Assembly (NCBI GenBank): GCA_964036315.1
Contig: OZ038496.1
Location: 19,076,685-19,140,684, forward strand
DNA from: Acanthosepion esculentum
Lineage: Eukaryota; Mollusca; Cephalopoda; Sepiida; Sepiidae
Reading direction: 5' to 3'
DNA length: 64,000 nucleotides
The notes under the pieces were generated by a model that was not told the DNA's origin, ran no database searches, and saw nothing but the letters and a program-made list of their open reading frames with translations. The translations under genes and the position numbers were made by a program. Of the stretch, positions 22,990-33,424 are shown one piece after another (within the stretch, counting starts at the first letter, position 1; every line of letters starts with the position of its first letter).

Positions 22990-24137
22990 TGTATTTTAGA
23001 TATGACAAAATGATGCATCTGAGTGTCTTAGAAAAAACAGAATATTTTTCTCAAAAATATCAATATAAAAGACAGGTAACACAAATTGTGACTCAAATTT
23101 TTCTGGCTCAAACACCAACTTCTGACACAAGTAATGATTTTAATCGTCATGAAAGACATCATTCTTTTCTTATAAAACTTAAAAACCAAACCACTGGAAA
23201 TAGGATGAGAAAGATTGTTATGCTCAGCAGGAAAATACTGCATTCCTAGAAAATCAGCATCCAAAATCTTGACTTTGATTTGGGCTCAAACACTGATCAC
23301 TGGCAGCACGAGAGGTGATATTTACTTTAGCCATAAAGTGTATCCATACAGTCACCATATGAAAGACACAACAAATAAAAGCAAAAGAAACAAATAATTC
23401 TAATTTATTTTATGTTTTATCCAATCCCAGTTTACCAGTTGCACTCCTGGGGTCAAAATGCACGTCTGCCAAATCTTAGTTCACTTCATCCAATAATTTT
23501 GCTGTCAATAAGGTCTGGGCACATATACACCCTGTTTCCTTTTACAGATTGCAAAATTTGATAAAGAGAGCCAAGAATTTTATTGTAAGTATTTAAGTGC
23601 CAAGTGCTAATATTAACTCAATAAATCACATTACTGAACTTTTAAGATCTTTTTTTAAAGTATCTGATAATGTAAAGAAAAGAACAGTGACAGAATAAGT
23701 TAGCTTTTATTAGATTCTTGACTAAAGTCTTTGTCATTCAGCCAAGAAAGCTTCACCCAGGTTATTTTGATTTGGTTCAATATTTCTTCCACCCGATGCA
23801 CTTGACCCTAATACACTTTAGATCTTTGCACATTTTTATACAGACTAGTTTTTACTTCACTTTTCTTATTTGTTCACTTAATGTCAACATTATCGACCAC
23901 CATTTGCTTTTTTTCAAGATCTCTTTTAAGATGTTTGCTAAGCCTAATTAGACGTCTATTCATTCTTAACTTCTAGAGATTTCACACAGGTGGAGTAACC
24001 CAGGAGATTATCATGTATATTTGGGCCGCTGTTAGATAACAATGCTTTTCAAAGTTGAAGAGCAACAACTGAGTTGAATGTTGACAAATGTGCACACAGT
24101 TATCTGCCCCTTTTGTATTTTGTTGTTGGAGAAAAGA
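22990..24137. other. AT-rich spacer with short unassigned frames
   Basis: Frames at 23010-23249 (79 codons), 23028-23264 (minus) and 23718-23951 have no recognisable domain. I do not support them as genes. Confidence 0.5.
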
Positions 24138-24145
24138 GTAGAGAG

Positions 24146-24429
24146 CAGTGTTTCTCAACCCCCACTTTTTTTTTTATTTCCGGGCGCACTTGTAGAATAG
24201 CTAAAACTTTGGGACACATTTTAAATTTTAATAAGGATAAATTAATCATGACATAAAAATAGGAAAACAATAAAGAAATCTCCTGAAATAAGCATTTATT
24301 TTAAAGACATTACATTTACATTTGCTTGGTGTCTATAAAGAAATTAAAAATAAAGATTTATGAATTACTCTACTGTTAACTTGGGCACATCTGGCTACTT
24401 CTCAGGGTGTGCTAATGTGAGAAATATTG
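24146..24429. mobile_element. hAT-like MITE, 284 bp
   Basis: Left end 'cagtgtttctcaacc' is the classic hAT-type terminus. The right end, complemented, reads 'caatatttctcac'. An imperfect 8-bp TSD flanks it: gtagagag (24138-24145) and gtctagag (24430-24437), 6/8 identical. No transposase. An 8-bp TSD with CAG..TTTCTCA ends is characteristic of hAT. Confidence 0.75.
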
Positions 24430-24459
24430 GTCTAGAGAATGCTTTTTGTTACTCTACCA

Positions 24460-25207
24460 TAGAGGTTCTCATCCAGGGTCTATATTGACTGGCAGGGAGG
24501 GTATGTAACATTAATGGGGATCCACACAAAAAAAATGGCACATTGGGGGACCACAGTAATATTTTACTAGTTCATAGAGCAATTTCACTTTCGAACGGTT
24601 GTTACAACTGAAAATTGGAATTTCTACAGTAATCTATGCCCTATTAGAATACTAAAAATAGAAAAACAACTCTAAAAATTGCAAAAAAGTGAGATCAAGA
24701 GATGTCAGTTAGCCTTTCTTTTAATCTACTGGATGTTTTGAATGTAAAAGTTGAATGAAAACTGAGAAGGATATATAAAAGAAGGATTATATACATAAAG
24801 GAAAATTATATGAAGATTATAATTTATTATATAAATAATAAATAGTAATAAAATAAAATATTTTATATTAATATAAATTAATTAATATAAAATATGAAAA
24901 TAAATAAAATATTAATAATAAAATTAATATAATATATAAATTATATAAGGATTACATATATTAGGTTGGTGCAAAAATAATGTCGTTTTCTCACATGAAT
25001 TTGAACGTCAAAAAACGGCATTATTTTTGCACCAACGTAATAAAAGAAGCATATACATTTACTATTTCTATGATATAATTCCTCAACTTATTGATTAGTA
25101 AAAAGTAAAATAAGCTTTTTTTTTTCATTGAATGGTTATGGGGGTCCACAAAAAAAAAATAAAAAAATAAAAGTGGTCCATGGGTAAAAAGAAGTTGATA
25201 GCCACTG
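24460..25207. mobile_element. hAT-like non-autonomous element, 748 bp
   Basis: A perfect 8-bp TSD 'ctctacca' flanks it at 24452-24459 and 25208-25215. The ends are diverged hAT-type: 'agaggttctcatcc' on the left, and 'cagtggctatcaac' when the right end is complemented. 'ggggatccacacaaaaaaaa' near the left end and 'ggggtccacaaaaaaaa' near the right are direct-repeat subterminal blocks. A mini-mariner (24961-25040) is nested inside. No transposase frame. Confidence 0.75.
24961..25040. mobile_element. 80-bp MADE1-like mini-mariner
   Basis: Begins TTAGGTTGGTGCAAAAATAA and ends in the near-perfect inverted complement, with about 30-bp arms and two mismatches in the outer 29. TA dinucleotides flank both ends (24959-24960 and 25041-25042). 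The outer 16 bases equal the terminus of the human MADE1/Hsmar mariner group as I remember it, and the 80-bp length also equals MADE1. It has no coding capacity and would need a mariner transposase in trans. Confidence 0.92.
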
Positions 25208-25439
25208 CTCTACCATATATCCAACTCTGAAAGACTGGATGAAATTTGTCTTACAAGTCACAACTAATAAATTCACTTTCTTACTGAATGCTCCAAAATG
25301 ATGGCCTTGTGCTAAAGATTATTACCTGAATGCTAAATTATGGCTGCGCAGTCAGTAGAATTGGTAATATTTATGAAAAGTGATAATGTGAAAAGTTGTT
25401 TGCTTGTAAACCAAAAAATTATAATTTTCGTTCTTTTTC

Positions 25440-25990
25440 TATGTGTCCTGTCACTTAAGGATGTGGGCTATCATGGCTCTCCACAACTTCCTATCTTCTG
25501 TAGCTCTTGGTAAAGTTTTCTATTTCATCATCCCTCCTAATCTGTGTTCTGCCATCCATACACATGAGATCATTAGCAAGATTACTCACCGTTTCCCTTT
25601 GTTCCTCTTAAATTTAAGATCATGTGAGGGTCAAATTCTCTGAGACCTCTTTCCTGATTATGTGCTAGAAATTTCAACTCTCTTCCTGATTCTAAGTATA
25701 AGCATCCTTATATTTCCATTATCCTTATATTTCCATTATCCTTAAAACTTCCTTGTTACTCAAATGTTCAGTCCATGGTATACTCAGTCTCCTGCCATAG
25801 AACAACATCTCTGTTGCCTCAAGTCTCTCCTTCATCTATGAGGAAATTGTCTGGCATTCAATGCAGTAGTAGACGACTGAGATTACATAACACTTTTGTA
25901 CTCTTTTTTTTAATTAAATTTTCCTGTTTCTTAATGCTTTGCTTAGATTTTGGAAGGCATCTTTCACTATTCCAATGTGCCTTTTAAATT
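25440..25990 (-). mobile_element. LINE-B 3' region
   Basis: Antisense blocks occur in order: 'gatcat'-type start with 'ggctctccacaacttcctat', 'tgttctgccatcc', 'gagggtcaaattctctgag', 'ctaagtataagcatcc', and 'gtccatggtatactcag' to 'cactattccaatgtgcctt'. The order equals that at 27215-27760. It represents the C-terminus of the endonuclease-RT LINE with many frame breaks. Confidence 0.8.
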
Positions 25991-26024
25991 AAAAATATTA
26001 TATCCTTATCCTATTTTCTTCATT

Positions 26025-26300
26025 TCTAATGAATGTCTTGTGAGTGACAAATTCTCCAAGCTGTCTATCTTCATTATGCGCCTTAGAAATTTCAGCTATT
26101 TCTGATTCTAAGCACAAATGTTCTTTTTGTTTCCATTTGTCTTAAAACTTCCTGTTTGCTTACATGTTCCATCCATCTTCACATTCTTCTGTAGAACCAC
26201 ATTTTACTTGCATCAAATCTCTTTTTCATGATATTACATAATAGTTCAGCAGGCTTCTTTGTTTCTAATGAAATTTACCAGGTGGAAAACACCTTTAAAA
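26025..26300 (-). mobile_element. LINE-B fragment
   Basis: 'gtcttgtgagtgacaaattc' through 'ttcttctgtagaaccacatt' and 'gtttctaatgaaattt' repeats the middle of the preceding copy in the same orientation. Confidence 0.7.
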
Positions 26301-26394
26301 ACCTGCTAAAAATCAACATTTTCTTTGAATAGTGAGAAATCCTCATGTCTGATGTTTCCTTATAGTGTACAGATTTTAATTCAATGAAACCATT

Positions 26395-26935
26395 ACTTGT
26401 AAGTAGCATAATGGCTAACAGGGCTGGAAATGGACTTGGCATGCAGAGTTCAAATTTTAACCAAGTCTGTTTTTTTTTGTTTTTTTTTAATAATTGGTAA
26501 GGTCATGAATCTGTCTTCCACCAGTTATGGATTAAATAACAGAGCAGAATAGGCTCTCTTGGCTTCAGTGGAAGGCAGTCTAAGTGAAGAAAAACTCACA
26601 GTTGTAAACCGTGGATGAGACACTTTACAATAATGCGTTTGGAAAAAAAATGATTCTGTCTCTTCTCATTCCCGGCTTTAGGTTAAATAGCAGGGCAGTG
26701 TAGCTTTGTTCCCTTGGATTGCAACCTGTTCAGGAGAAGGAAAACTCAAAATTCAAATACTTGTAAATAATAGGGCAGACTGGTTTTTTTTACATTAGTA
26801 GCAACTAGTTTTGGAGAAGGAAAATTTTGAATTCAAAACAAGTTTGAAGAGGTATGGGCTTCATCAGGCTACATAAACTGCTGCTATGGCTGCACTAAAT
26901 GTGGTGCCCCTATGACCCTCATAGGTTATGAGACA
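26395..26935 (+). mobile_element. SINE-A with triplicated central module
   Basis: The head 'gtagcataatggctaacagg' and decayed B box 'agagttcaaattttaacc' are followed by three successive versions of one body module. Each has 'aaata' plus 'agggcag' or 'agagcag', a variable middle, and 'agaaggaaaa' or 'gaagaaaaa' (about 26527, 26683, 26762). The tail 'gtggtgcccctatgacc' is the second SINE-A tail type. Confidence 0.65.
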
Positions 26936-27063
26936 TGTGGTTGTGTGAGATTCTCACACCCAACACAGCAATTTTTTTTTACTCAAATTCAGTTTACACA
27001 TGGGTATAGATAGCATTTCCCATTTCAGGTTTATTTTCATCTTTTTACATTTTTATATACTCT

Positions 27064-27090
27064 GATATATATATATATATATATATATTA
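27064..27090. repeat. (TA)n microsatellite
   Basis: Short TA run immediately upstream of T-rich DNA and the LINE-B end. Confidence 0.9.
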
Positions 27091-27214
27091 TATTTTTTCT
27101 TTTTTTCCCAATTCTCTTTCACTTGGTGTTCACTCATTCTCATTTTGTTTGCTTTCTTTTTAACTTTCTTCTTAATGCTTTCCTCTTTCTCTCTTTCTTT
27201 TTTCTTATTCTTCT

Positions 27215-27835
27215 TATTGTATTTGCCATGTCCCTTTAGGATGTGAGCGATCATGGCTCTTCACAACTTCCTATTTTTTACAGCTCTTAGTAAAGATCAT
27301 CTTTTCACCATCCCTCCCAGTCCCTTTTCTGCTATCCATTTTCACAAGCTTATTAGGTTGGTTGCTTGTTGCTTTTCCATTGTGCCTCTTGCCGTCATGT
27401 CAGTGTGAATTTTCCTCATTATCTGTCTTAAAAATTTCAATTGTTTCTTTCCAATTCTATGCATGAGCCTCCTTTTGGTTTCCATTTTTCTTTAAACTTC
27501 CTCATTGGTCGCATGTTCAATCCATGGTATTCTCAGCATCCTTCTGTAGAAACACTTCTCTGTTTCCTCAAGTTTCTTCTTCATCTGTGATGAGATTGCC
27601 CAGCATTCATTGCCATATAAGATGACTAATTTTACATAACAGTTCAGCACTCTTTTCTTTGTGTCTAATGAAATTTTCCTGTTTCTTAACACTTTGCTTA
27701 GCATTTGGAAGGCATCTTTCACTATTCAAATGTGCCTTCAGGTTTCAGTGTCACATTTTCTGTCCTCTGCTAAAACACTTCCTAGACATTTAGATTTCCA
27801 TTTTACAGTTTAACAGACAAAAAAATTTTTCCTCG
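27215..27835 (-). mobile_element. LINE-B 3' region with C-terminal frames
   Basis: The minus frame 27722-27492 reads 'SKVLRNRKISLDTKKRVLNC', then 'LYGNECWAISSQMKKKLE' and 'FYRRMLRIPWIEHATNEEV'. This is the conserved region after the RT core in many invertebrate endonuclease-RT LINEs. A second frame (27254-27045) begins MIAHILKGHGK, the usual protein C-terminus. The catalytic RT is absent. Clade (RTE, CR1 or related) cannot be fixed from this piece. Confidence 0.85.
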
Positions 27836-27939
27836 TTAATCAAATGACACGTCTTAGATTTGTTTTCTTGCTTTTATTTTTATGTTTTTTATTTTCATTT
27901 TTCTTTCTGTGAATTTATTTTCCTTTCTTTTTCCATTAT

Positions 27940-28470
27940 TCTTCCATGTGTTGTGTACCTTCATAGTTCTACACGACTTCCTGTCCTTTGTAGCTTTTAA
28001 TAAACCTTTTTCCACTAACCATTTACCGAAGCTCACCAAGTAGGTTATGTGTTGTTTTCCCCTGTTCCTCTTGCCTTCAATCTGTCCTGTGAGTATCAGA
28101 TTTTCCAAGCCCTCCTTCCTCATTATGTTATGCATTGTTTTCCTCTGTCCCTCTTGCCTTCAATCTGTCCTGTGAGTATCAGGTTTTCCAAGCCCTCCTT
28201 CCTCATTATGTTCTAGAATTTTCAACAGTCTCTTCCTGATGTTAAGTATAAGTTTACTTCTTGTTTCCAATTTCACTAAAAATTCATGGTTACTCACGTC
28301 TTTAGTCCATGGCATCCTCAGCATCCATCTGTAGAACCACATTTCTGTTGCTTCAAGTCTCTTCTTCATCTTTGAGGAGATTGCCCAGCATTCACTGCCA
28401 TATAGCAGGACAGATCTCACATAACAGTTCAGTACTCTTTTCTTTGTTTTTAACAAAATTTTCTGATTCT
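27940..28470 (-). mobile_element. LINE-B 3' region with an 83-bp internal duplication
   Basis: The minus frame 28456-28160 contains KKRVLNCYVRSVLLYGSECW, then FYRWMLRMPWTKDVSNHE, and ends in GGLGKPDTHRTD. The block with 'cttgccttcaatctgtcctg' occurs at 28070 and 28153 with 83-bp spacing, a local tandem duplication. 27854-28135 covers the following 'RKEGLENLILTGQIEGKRNR' piece. All are broken. Confidence 0.85.
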
Positions 28471-28479
28471 TATGTTTTC

Positions 28480-29130
28480 TTTTTTTTTATTTATCTTTTA
28501 TTTCTTTCTTTTCTTTTTTATTTTCTCTTCTCTTCCTTTTCTTTCCCTTCTTCTTTCTAATTTCCTTTTTCTCACTTTCTTTCCCTTTACTTTCCTTTCC
28601 TTTTAATTTCTCTCGCTGTTTCTTCTTTCTTTTTCTTTTCATTTTATTTCCCACTTTTTCTTTTCTTATTTTCTTTTTCTTTCTTTCTTTTTTCCTATTT
28701 CTCTTTACTTTTCTTTTTCATTACATTTTCCTGGCTAATTTTCTTTTTCAACTCCTCTTTTCCTTTTTTCTTTCAAATATTATTTCCTTCTTTCTTCCTC
28801 TGTTCTGTCTTTTTTTCTTTTGTTATTTTCTTCTTCAATCTGACATTTTTCTTTTATCTTTTTTGTTTAGTAATTCTTTTTCTTTCCTTTTCTTTTCTTA
28901 TTTCTTTCTTCCTTTCCATTCTTGCTTTTTCTTACCATTTTAGTCTTTCACTTTCTTTTGCTTGTGTTTCAGAGAATCTTAAAAAAAGAGAATTCTTCTT
29001 GTTTTTTTTTTCAGTTTTTTTAACTTCTTTCATTTTCTCCTTCATTTGTTTTTCTTTCTCTTTCCTTTTACATCTCTTAAAATGCTCCTCCTATTTTTAT
29101 TGACTTTTATTAAAGGGTGTTTCTGTTCAA
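28480..29130. repeat. Polypyrimidine (T/C) tract
   Basis: About 600 bp of plus-strand TTTC/CTTT-rich sequence with few purines. Short frames inside are compositional artefacts. Confidence 0.85.
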
Positions 29131-29554
29131 TAAATTTTTTTTTTATTTCTCTTGAAAAATATTTGTGTGTGAACTACTTCTCGATTTCTGTTTGGTCCCC
29201 ATGGAATCTGCTATCAAAAGCCAGAAACAAAAAATAATTTGCCTTGCATCTTTTTGGAGAATTAATGAGTACAACAATGAAAGAACTGCATTTTCCTAAA
29301 ATATTTTTAGTGCTTGACAATCTTCCAAAGTTTTGAAGTCAAAAGACCAGAAAAAAAGAATTTGTCTTGGAGATAATCATTGATCAGAGGTTTTTGTCTT
29401 GATTCAACAAGCTTAGATGTGTTCCTATGGTTTGCAACTGATCAAATATTTCATGCTGGTGACTGATTCATTCATGTACCAATGTCTCCAGGTACACTGG
29501 TCTAAGCAAGCACTTGATACGGGGAAAAAAGCAATTCCCTTTCACCGAGTGCAA

Positions 29555-29735
29555 TTGTTTACATTATTTACATTCAGATTAATGTCTTTGTTGCTATTGT
29601 CACAATGTCCATCTTTGTTGCTATTGTCACAATGTTCATTTTTGTTGCTATTGTCACAATGTTTCAGCCATTGTGCCCTCCAGCTTTTAACAGATGCTTG
29701 TCAATCTGGGTAACCGCCAGGGAATTTCAAACTGA
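29555..29735 (-). mobile_element. SINE-C tail fragment with 27-bp x3 tandem repeat
   Basis: 'cacaatgtttcagccattg' is the inverted tail motif of SINE-C. Upstream of it, a 27-bp unit starting 'tctttgttgctattgtcac' is repeated three times (29585-29665) with one or two changes. Two overlapping plus-strand frames through the repeat are artefacts. Confidence 0.7.
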
Positions 29736-29827
29736 GTCCTTCTGTAATGTATATCTCACCCCATATGATTCCAGAATAGAATTTGCACTCAATATCACAC
29801 CAGACCAACGAGGGAATTAGCTGCAAG

Positions 29828-30099
29828 CAGTGACATGCAGAGATTTGGTGATGTTTGGTGATTCCTGGGGCCAACTCCTTCCTCTAAGAGTAAAGTACAG
29901 GGAGCCTGTAAGGCCTCGTACTGAAACATGTGAGAAAGGAATATATTTTAAATATATGAAAACAGCTGAAACATGAAATAAACACTTTATTCAAATTAAA
30001 TATAAACTAAATTTTTATTTTACTCTTTAATTGGATGCCATCCCAATATGGATAACTAGGGCTGTCACAACCTCTACACACCTCTTCTGCATGCCACTG
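29828..30099. mobile_element. hAT-like MITE, 272 bp, 8-bp TSD
   Basis: Ends 'cagtgacatgcag' and complemented 'cagtggcatgcag' are inverted repeats. The flanks are gctgcaag (29820-29827) and gctgcagg (30100-30107), an 8-bp TSD with one mismatch. Internal blocks 'gattcctggggccaac' and 'attggatgccatccc' recur in the shorter copy at 57690-57853. Confidence 0.8.
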
Positions 30100-30104
30100 G
30101 CTGC

Positions 30105-30330
30105 AGGGTTGATCTAAAGTAACCTCCTAGCCACCAAGTGCTGAATATAAACTTAACAGCTACCCCTGGCTTGCAAGCATGGTAATGAGCCACATGACAC
30201 AGATAGATGTATAAATGCTTATCCCAGCAGTAAGTGGAAAAGGCATCACAGATGAAAATGTAATGTCCATGCATAGATGAGTTGGATATAAAGCAATCTT
30301 ACATGTGCGAGATTATGTCATGTATTATCA
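30105..30330 (-). mobile_element. LINE-C-like fragment
   Basis: 'cctcctagccaccaagtgc' and 'ctacccctgg' correspond to 41680-41740, and 'gaaaatgtaatgtcc' corresponds to 41927. It is an antisense copy of the sequence upstream of the LINE-C coding piece. Confidence 0.55.
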
Positions 30331-30394
30331 TTAATCGACACAGTTTCCTTTCACTTCCTTCATATTATTTATCATCACATCATAAGTCTTGTGA

Positions 30395-30735
30395 CCCATT
30401 GAGGTCATAGGTGCACAACATGTAGTGCAACCATAGCATCAGTGGCATGCCTAGAGCAAGATAGAGCCCATCCTTCTTCAAGGTTTTAAATTCATAGTTT
30501 TCCTTCTCCTAGACTTGTTGCCATGCCAAGGCTAGAGAACCCACTCAGCCAGGCTATTTACTCAGGTTTGAGAATTCAGGGTTGTTTTTTTCTCCTTGAC
30601 TGCTTACCAACCAAGGCTGAAGAGTTCTGCTTTACTATTTAACCCATAGCTAGGGGAGGTGGAGAGATGGATACCTTTCCAAATGGTATTTGTGCATAAG
30701 TGAATATAATGATCTTGCATAGAATTTTTAAGTTG
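30395..30735 (-). mobile_element. SINE-A, second tail subtype, module duplicated
   Basis: On the minus strand the head end lies near 30735. Two copies of the body module follow (near 30650 and 30545; 'cttctcctagacttgttgcc' and 'ctccttgactgcttaccaa' on the plus strand). The tail has 'catgtagtgcaaccatagc'. Confidence 0.65.
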
Positions 30736-31255
30736 GGGTTTCTTATTTCTCTTTTCAATTCATTGACTGTTGCATTGCCTGTATATCTGTATTATTTATA
30801 TGAATTGAAAATAAAAACTGAAGACAAGCTGGGATTATTTTTGGACCCACATACTCCTGGTTTGAGTTTAAATTGACACCTTCTCTTTTCCATATGTCTG
30901 TCAGTGATTCTTCACCTTTTTTGAGCGATAAACCCCTTTAGTCATGGACTTCTATAAGAACTAGCACTTCATAGATATATAGACAGACAATTAGTTATCC
31001 AGTGTGATTGTTTTTACACAATGCTTGCATGTGCATTTGTCTATCATGCACCCTCACACACATCACTTTTCAGTCAGCAACAGTGGAAATAAATTGTGGT
31101 CAAGTAATCCTCACCCATGTATGAGAAGATAATCAAATCATGATAAACTGTGGAAAATGAGAATCATTATTTACTCATATGGAATGGCAAAAGATGGTGG
31201 CTGTGCAGAGAATGACAACACATGTTTAAATAGCAAACATGGGCCTAACAGCAAG

Positions 31256-31360
31256 TTCACACTGTGTGCCTAGTGGTTCACACTGTAAGCCTAGTGGTTC
31301 ACACTGTAAGCCTAGTGGTTCACACTGTAAGCCTAGTGGTTCACACTGTAAGCCTAGTGG
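31256..31360. repeat. 21-bp minisatellite, five units
   Basis: The unit 'ttcacactgtaagcctagtg' plus g is repeated five times. Units 2-5 are identical; unit 1 has two changes. Because 21 is divisible by 3, both strands stay open (31239-31448 plus, 31498-31226 minus) and encode 7-residue repeats. This is not evidence of a gene. Confidence 0.97.
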
Positions 31361-32020
31361 CCCAGAATGTTTTTCTTTCAAGTGGCAGGATGCATTTTCT
31401 TTTATTTCTTTCAATGGGAAACTGTTGATTGGGACAATGGCAGTGTAGTAAATATAAAAATAATTTTTTCTGATTCTCATGGACTCCCTGAAACCCATCC
31501 ATGGACCTTACAATATTTCCACATAGAGTATTTTGGTATGAAAAACAAGGAGATCCACTTGACAGCTGTTTATCGCAAGTTCACATGTTCAAATGTGTGT
31601 ATATTATCAACATCTCACCGTATGTTCTCATTCTTTTTTATTTTTCCATGTCAGAATCTCATTCACGAAATGTTTATATCAAGGGCCATAACTCTGGTTA
31701 ATAATTTCTGCCCGCATGCTACAGACCCGACTTATAATTAGAAACTATAATTTTAGAATGTGATAATATCACTGAAATATGTTGGAAATTTTCCAAGTTT
31801 TCATTGGAAATCAAGAAAATATTAACTTTAAGTAAAATAGTCAAGAAAGATTGAAAAAAAAAAAAGAAAGTGTTATTTTAAACTGATGCCAGGAGCTAAA
31901 AAATATTGCTGAATTTAATGGATTTAATGAATATCTTTTAAATATACCACCAAAAATTATCACTATTTATAACAATGACAATAATAATGTTTTAGCACAA
32001 CTTACTCAGCAAAGTTCATT
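31361..32020. other. Spacer with an unassigned 124-codon frame
   Basis: The frame 31367-31741 overlaps the end of the minisatellite region. It lacks any motif I recognise. I see no splice-site or homology support. Confidence 0.4.
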
Positions 32021-32027
32021 ACTTTTG

Positions 32028-32290
32028 AGTTTGTTACTTTCACATATATGCTAATACCCTTGGGAAAGGTATGACTCCATCTCTGCTCTCTCCTACCCTG
32101 TCTATGGGTAAATAAGTAGTATATACTGTGTTCTATAGTCTTGGCTTGCAAACAGTCTAGGAGAAGGAAGATCTCTGAGTTCAAAATCAGCCTAGAGAGT
32201 GTTGGATGCCATCCATCTATCTTGCCCAGGAAACATTACTACTGCTACAGTACATGTGGTACCCCTATAACCTTAAAGGGAGCTTTACAA
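32028..32290 (+). mobile_element. SINE-A, second tail subtype, head truncated
   Basis: Begins in the body at 'cacatatatgctaataccc', continues through 'ctatgggtaaataagtag', and ends with the tail 'tacatgtggtacccctataa'. The tRNA head is missing. Confidence 0.7.
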
Positions 32291-32536
32291 ATTAGACTGA
32301 ATAATTTATCTTAAAAGAAATATGTAAGGTAATGAAAACTAATTTTATCTAGATTTCAATCAGTAAAGAAAATGAGACATGATAATCATATACAAGAGTA
32401 CCAAGCTCCAATGGACAAAAAATTCCACTTAGGCCACAGTTACCTCCAATGACTCATTTGCCCACAAATAAGTGAATGCATGCATAGATTTGTACCAAAT
32501 GACAGAAAACACAAACATTTCAATATCTGATGTGTT

Positions 32537-33415
32537 AACGGTTATTGTTAAAAGAGTCTATCAAGCTTTAGATTAGAATGGTGATACTCTGGCTGTTGCT
32601 TTGGATATCTCAAAGGCATTTGACAAGCTTTGGCATCCTGGTCTCCTTCACAAGTTATAAGGTTTTAGTATTTTTGGATGAATTTTTGAACTGATTGTGT
32701 CTTTCTTATCAAATCGTGAAATGAAAGTTGTCTTGAACAGTCACACTTTTAGATCTTTTTACATTAATGCAAGTGTCCCCCAGAGATCTCTCAATGGACT
32801 CATGTTGTACCTTGACTTTATGAATTTAACTGCAGTACTAGATTGAGGAGGTACAGTGGAGTAATGGATAGCGGCTCGGATTGAGGAATCGGAGAGCCGA
32901 GTTTGAATTCCAGTCGAATCCATTACATTCGCTTACATGCTAACACCCTTGGAAAAGATATGAATCCTCTTTTTTTCTCCCCAGCTATGGATAAATAGCA
33001 GGACTGACCAGGTTCTATAGCCTTGAATGGCAGCTGGTCCACCACAGAAAGAAATGGCAACCTACTGTGTGAAAAAATCTGCCTCGTAATTTATGTATCG
33101 AAAGATACATGATCGCCTAAGTGTGTATCTCGCATGGCACATTACTGATTGACTAAATTGATGGCAAGGTCTCATAACTTTACAGTTGAAATGGCTAGAT
33201 GTAACCAGGAGATCTATGCTAACAGTTTGTCTCCTTATACTTCTTGTTTGTGAAACATTCTTCTGGCTTTTTACTTTATGTTATCTTCTGTCTTCTTAAT
33301 TTCTATGCTATTATTTTTCTCGCACCTTAATGCTTTTCTTTTTCTCATATTTCTTGACATTCCAGCATCTTAGTCACTTTATTGCCTTACTTGGGGTGAA
33401 ATGATAAAAAATTGA
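32537..33415 (+). mobile_element. LINE-A, internally deleted and interrupted by a SINE
   Basis: The segment 32590-32640 encodes VALDISKAFDKLWH, RT motif A with its catalytic Asp. PQRS then replaces PQGS near 32775. The sequence then jumps at about 32810 straight to the 'tagcttatgaatt'-type C-terminal block, so the YADD region is deleted. The 3' half resumes after the SINE at 33162 and ends with 'ttggggtgaaatgataaaaa'. Confidence 0.82.
32847..33151 (+). mobile_element. SINE-A, hairpin-tail subtype, full copy inside LINE-A
   Basis: The head has 'cagtggagtaatggatagcg' (A box region) and 'gagtttgaattccagtcg' (B box), and is the most GC-rich and best preserved of the family. The tail hairpin is at 33093-33110 (7-bp stem, GAAA loop). 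It is flanked by actagattga (32837-32846) and actaaattga (33152-33161), a 10-bp TSD with one mismatch. The undisrupted target is visible in the LINE-A copy at 20467. Confidence 0.92.
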
Positions 33416-33424
33416 AACAATGAC

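Noticed and set aside
22826..23008. Minus-strand frame with Tyr/Ile repeats; similar ones near 9174-9422, 35522-35710 and 63221-63469
   Set aside because: Entirely produced by (TA)n microsatellites; no conserved protein.
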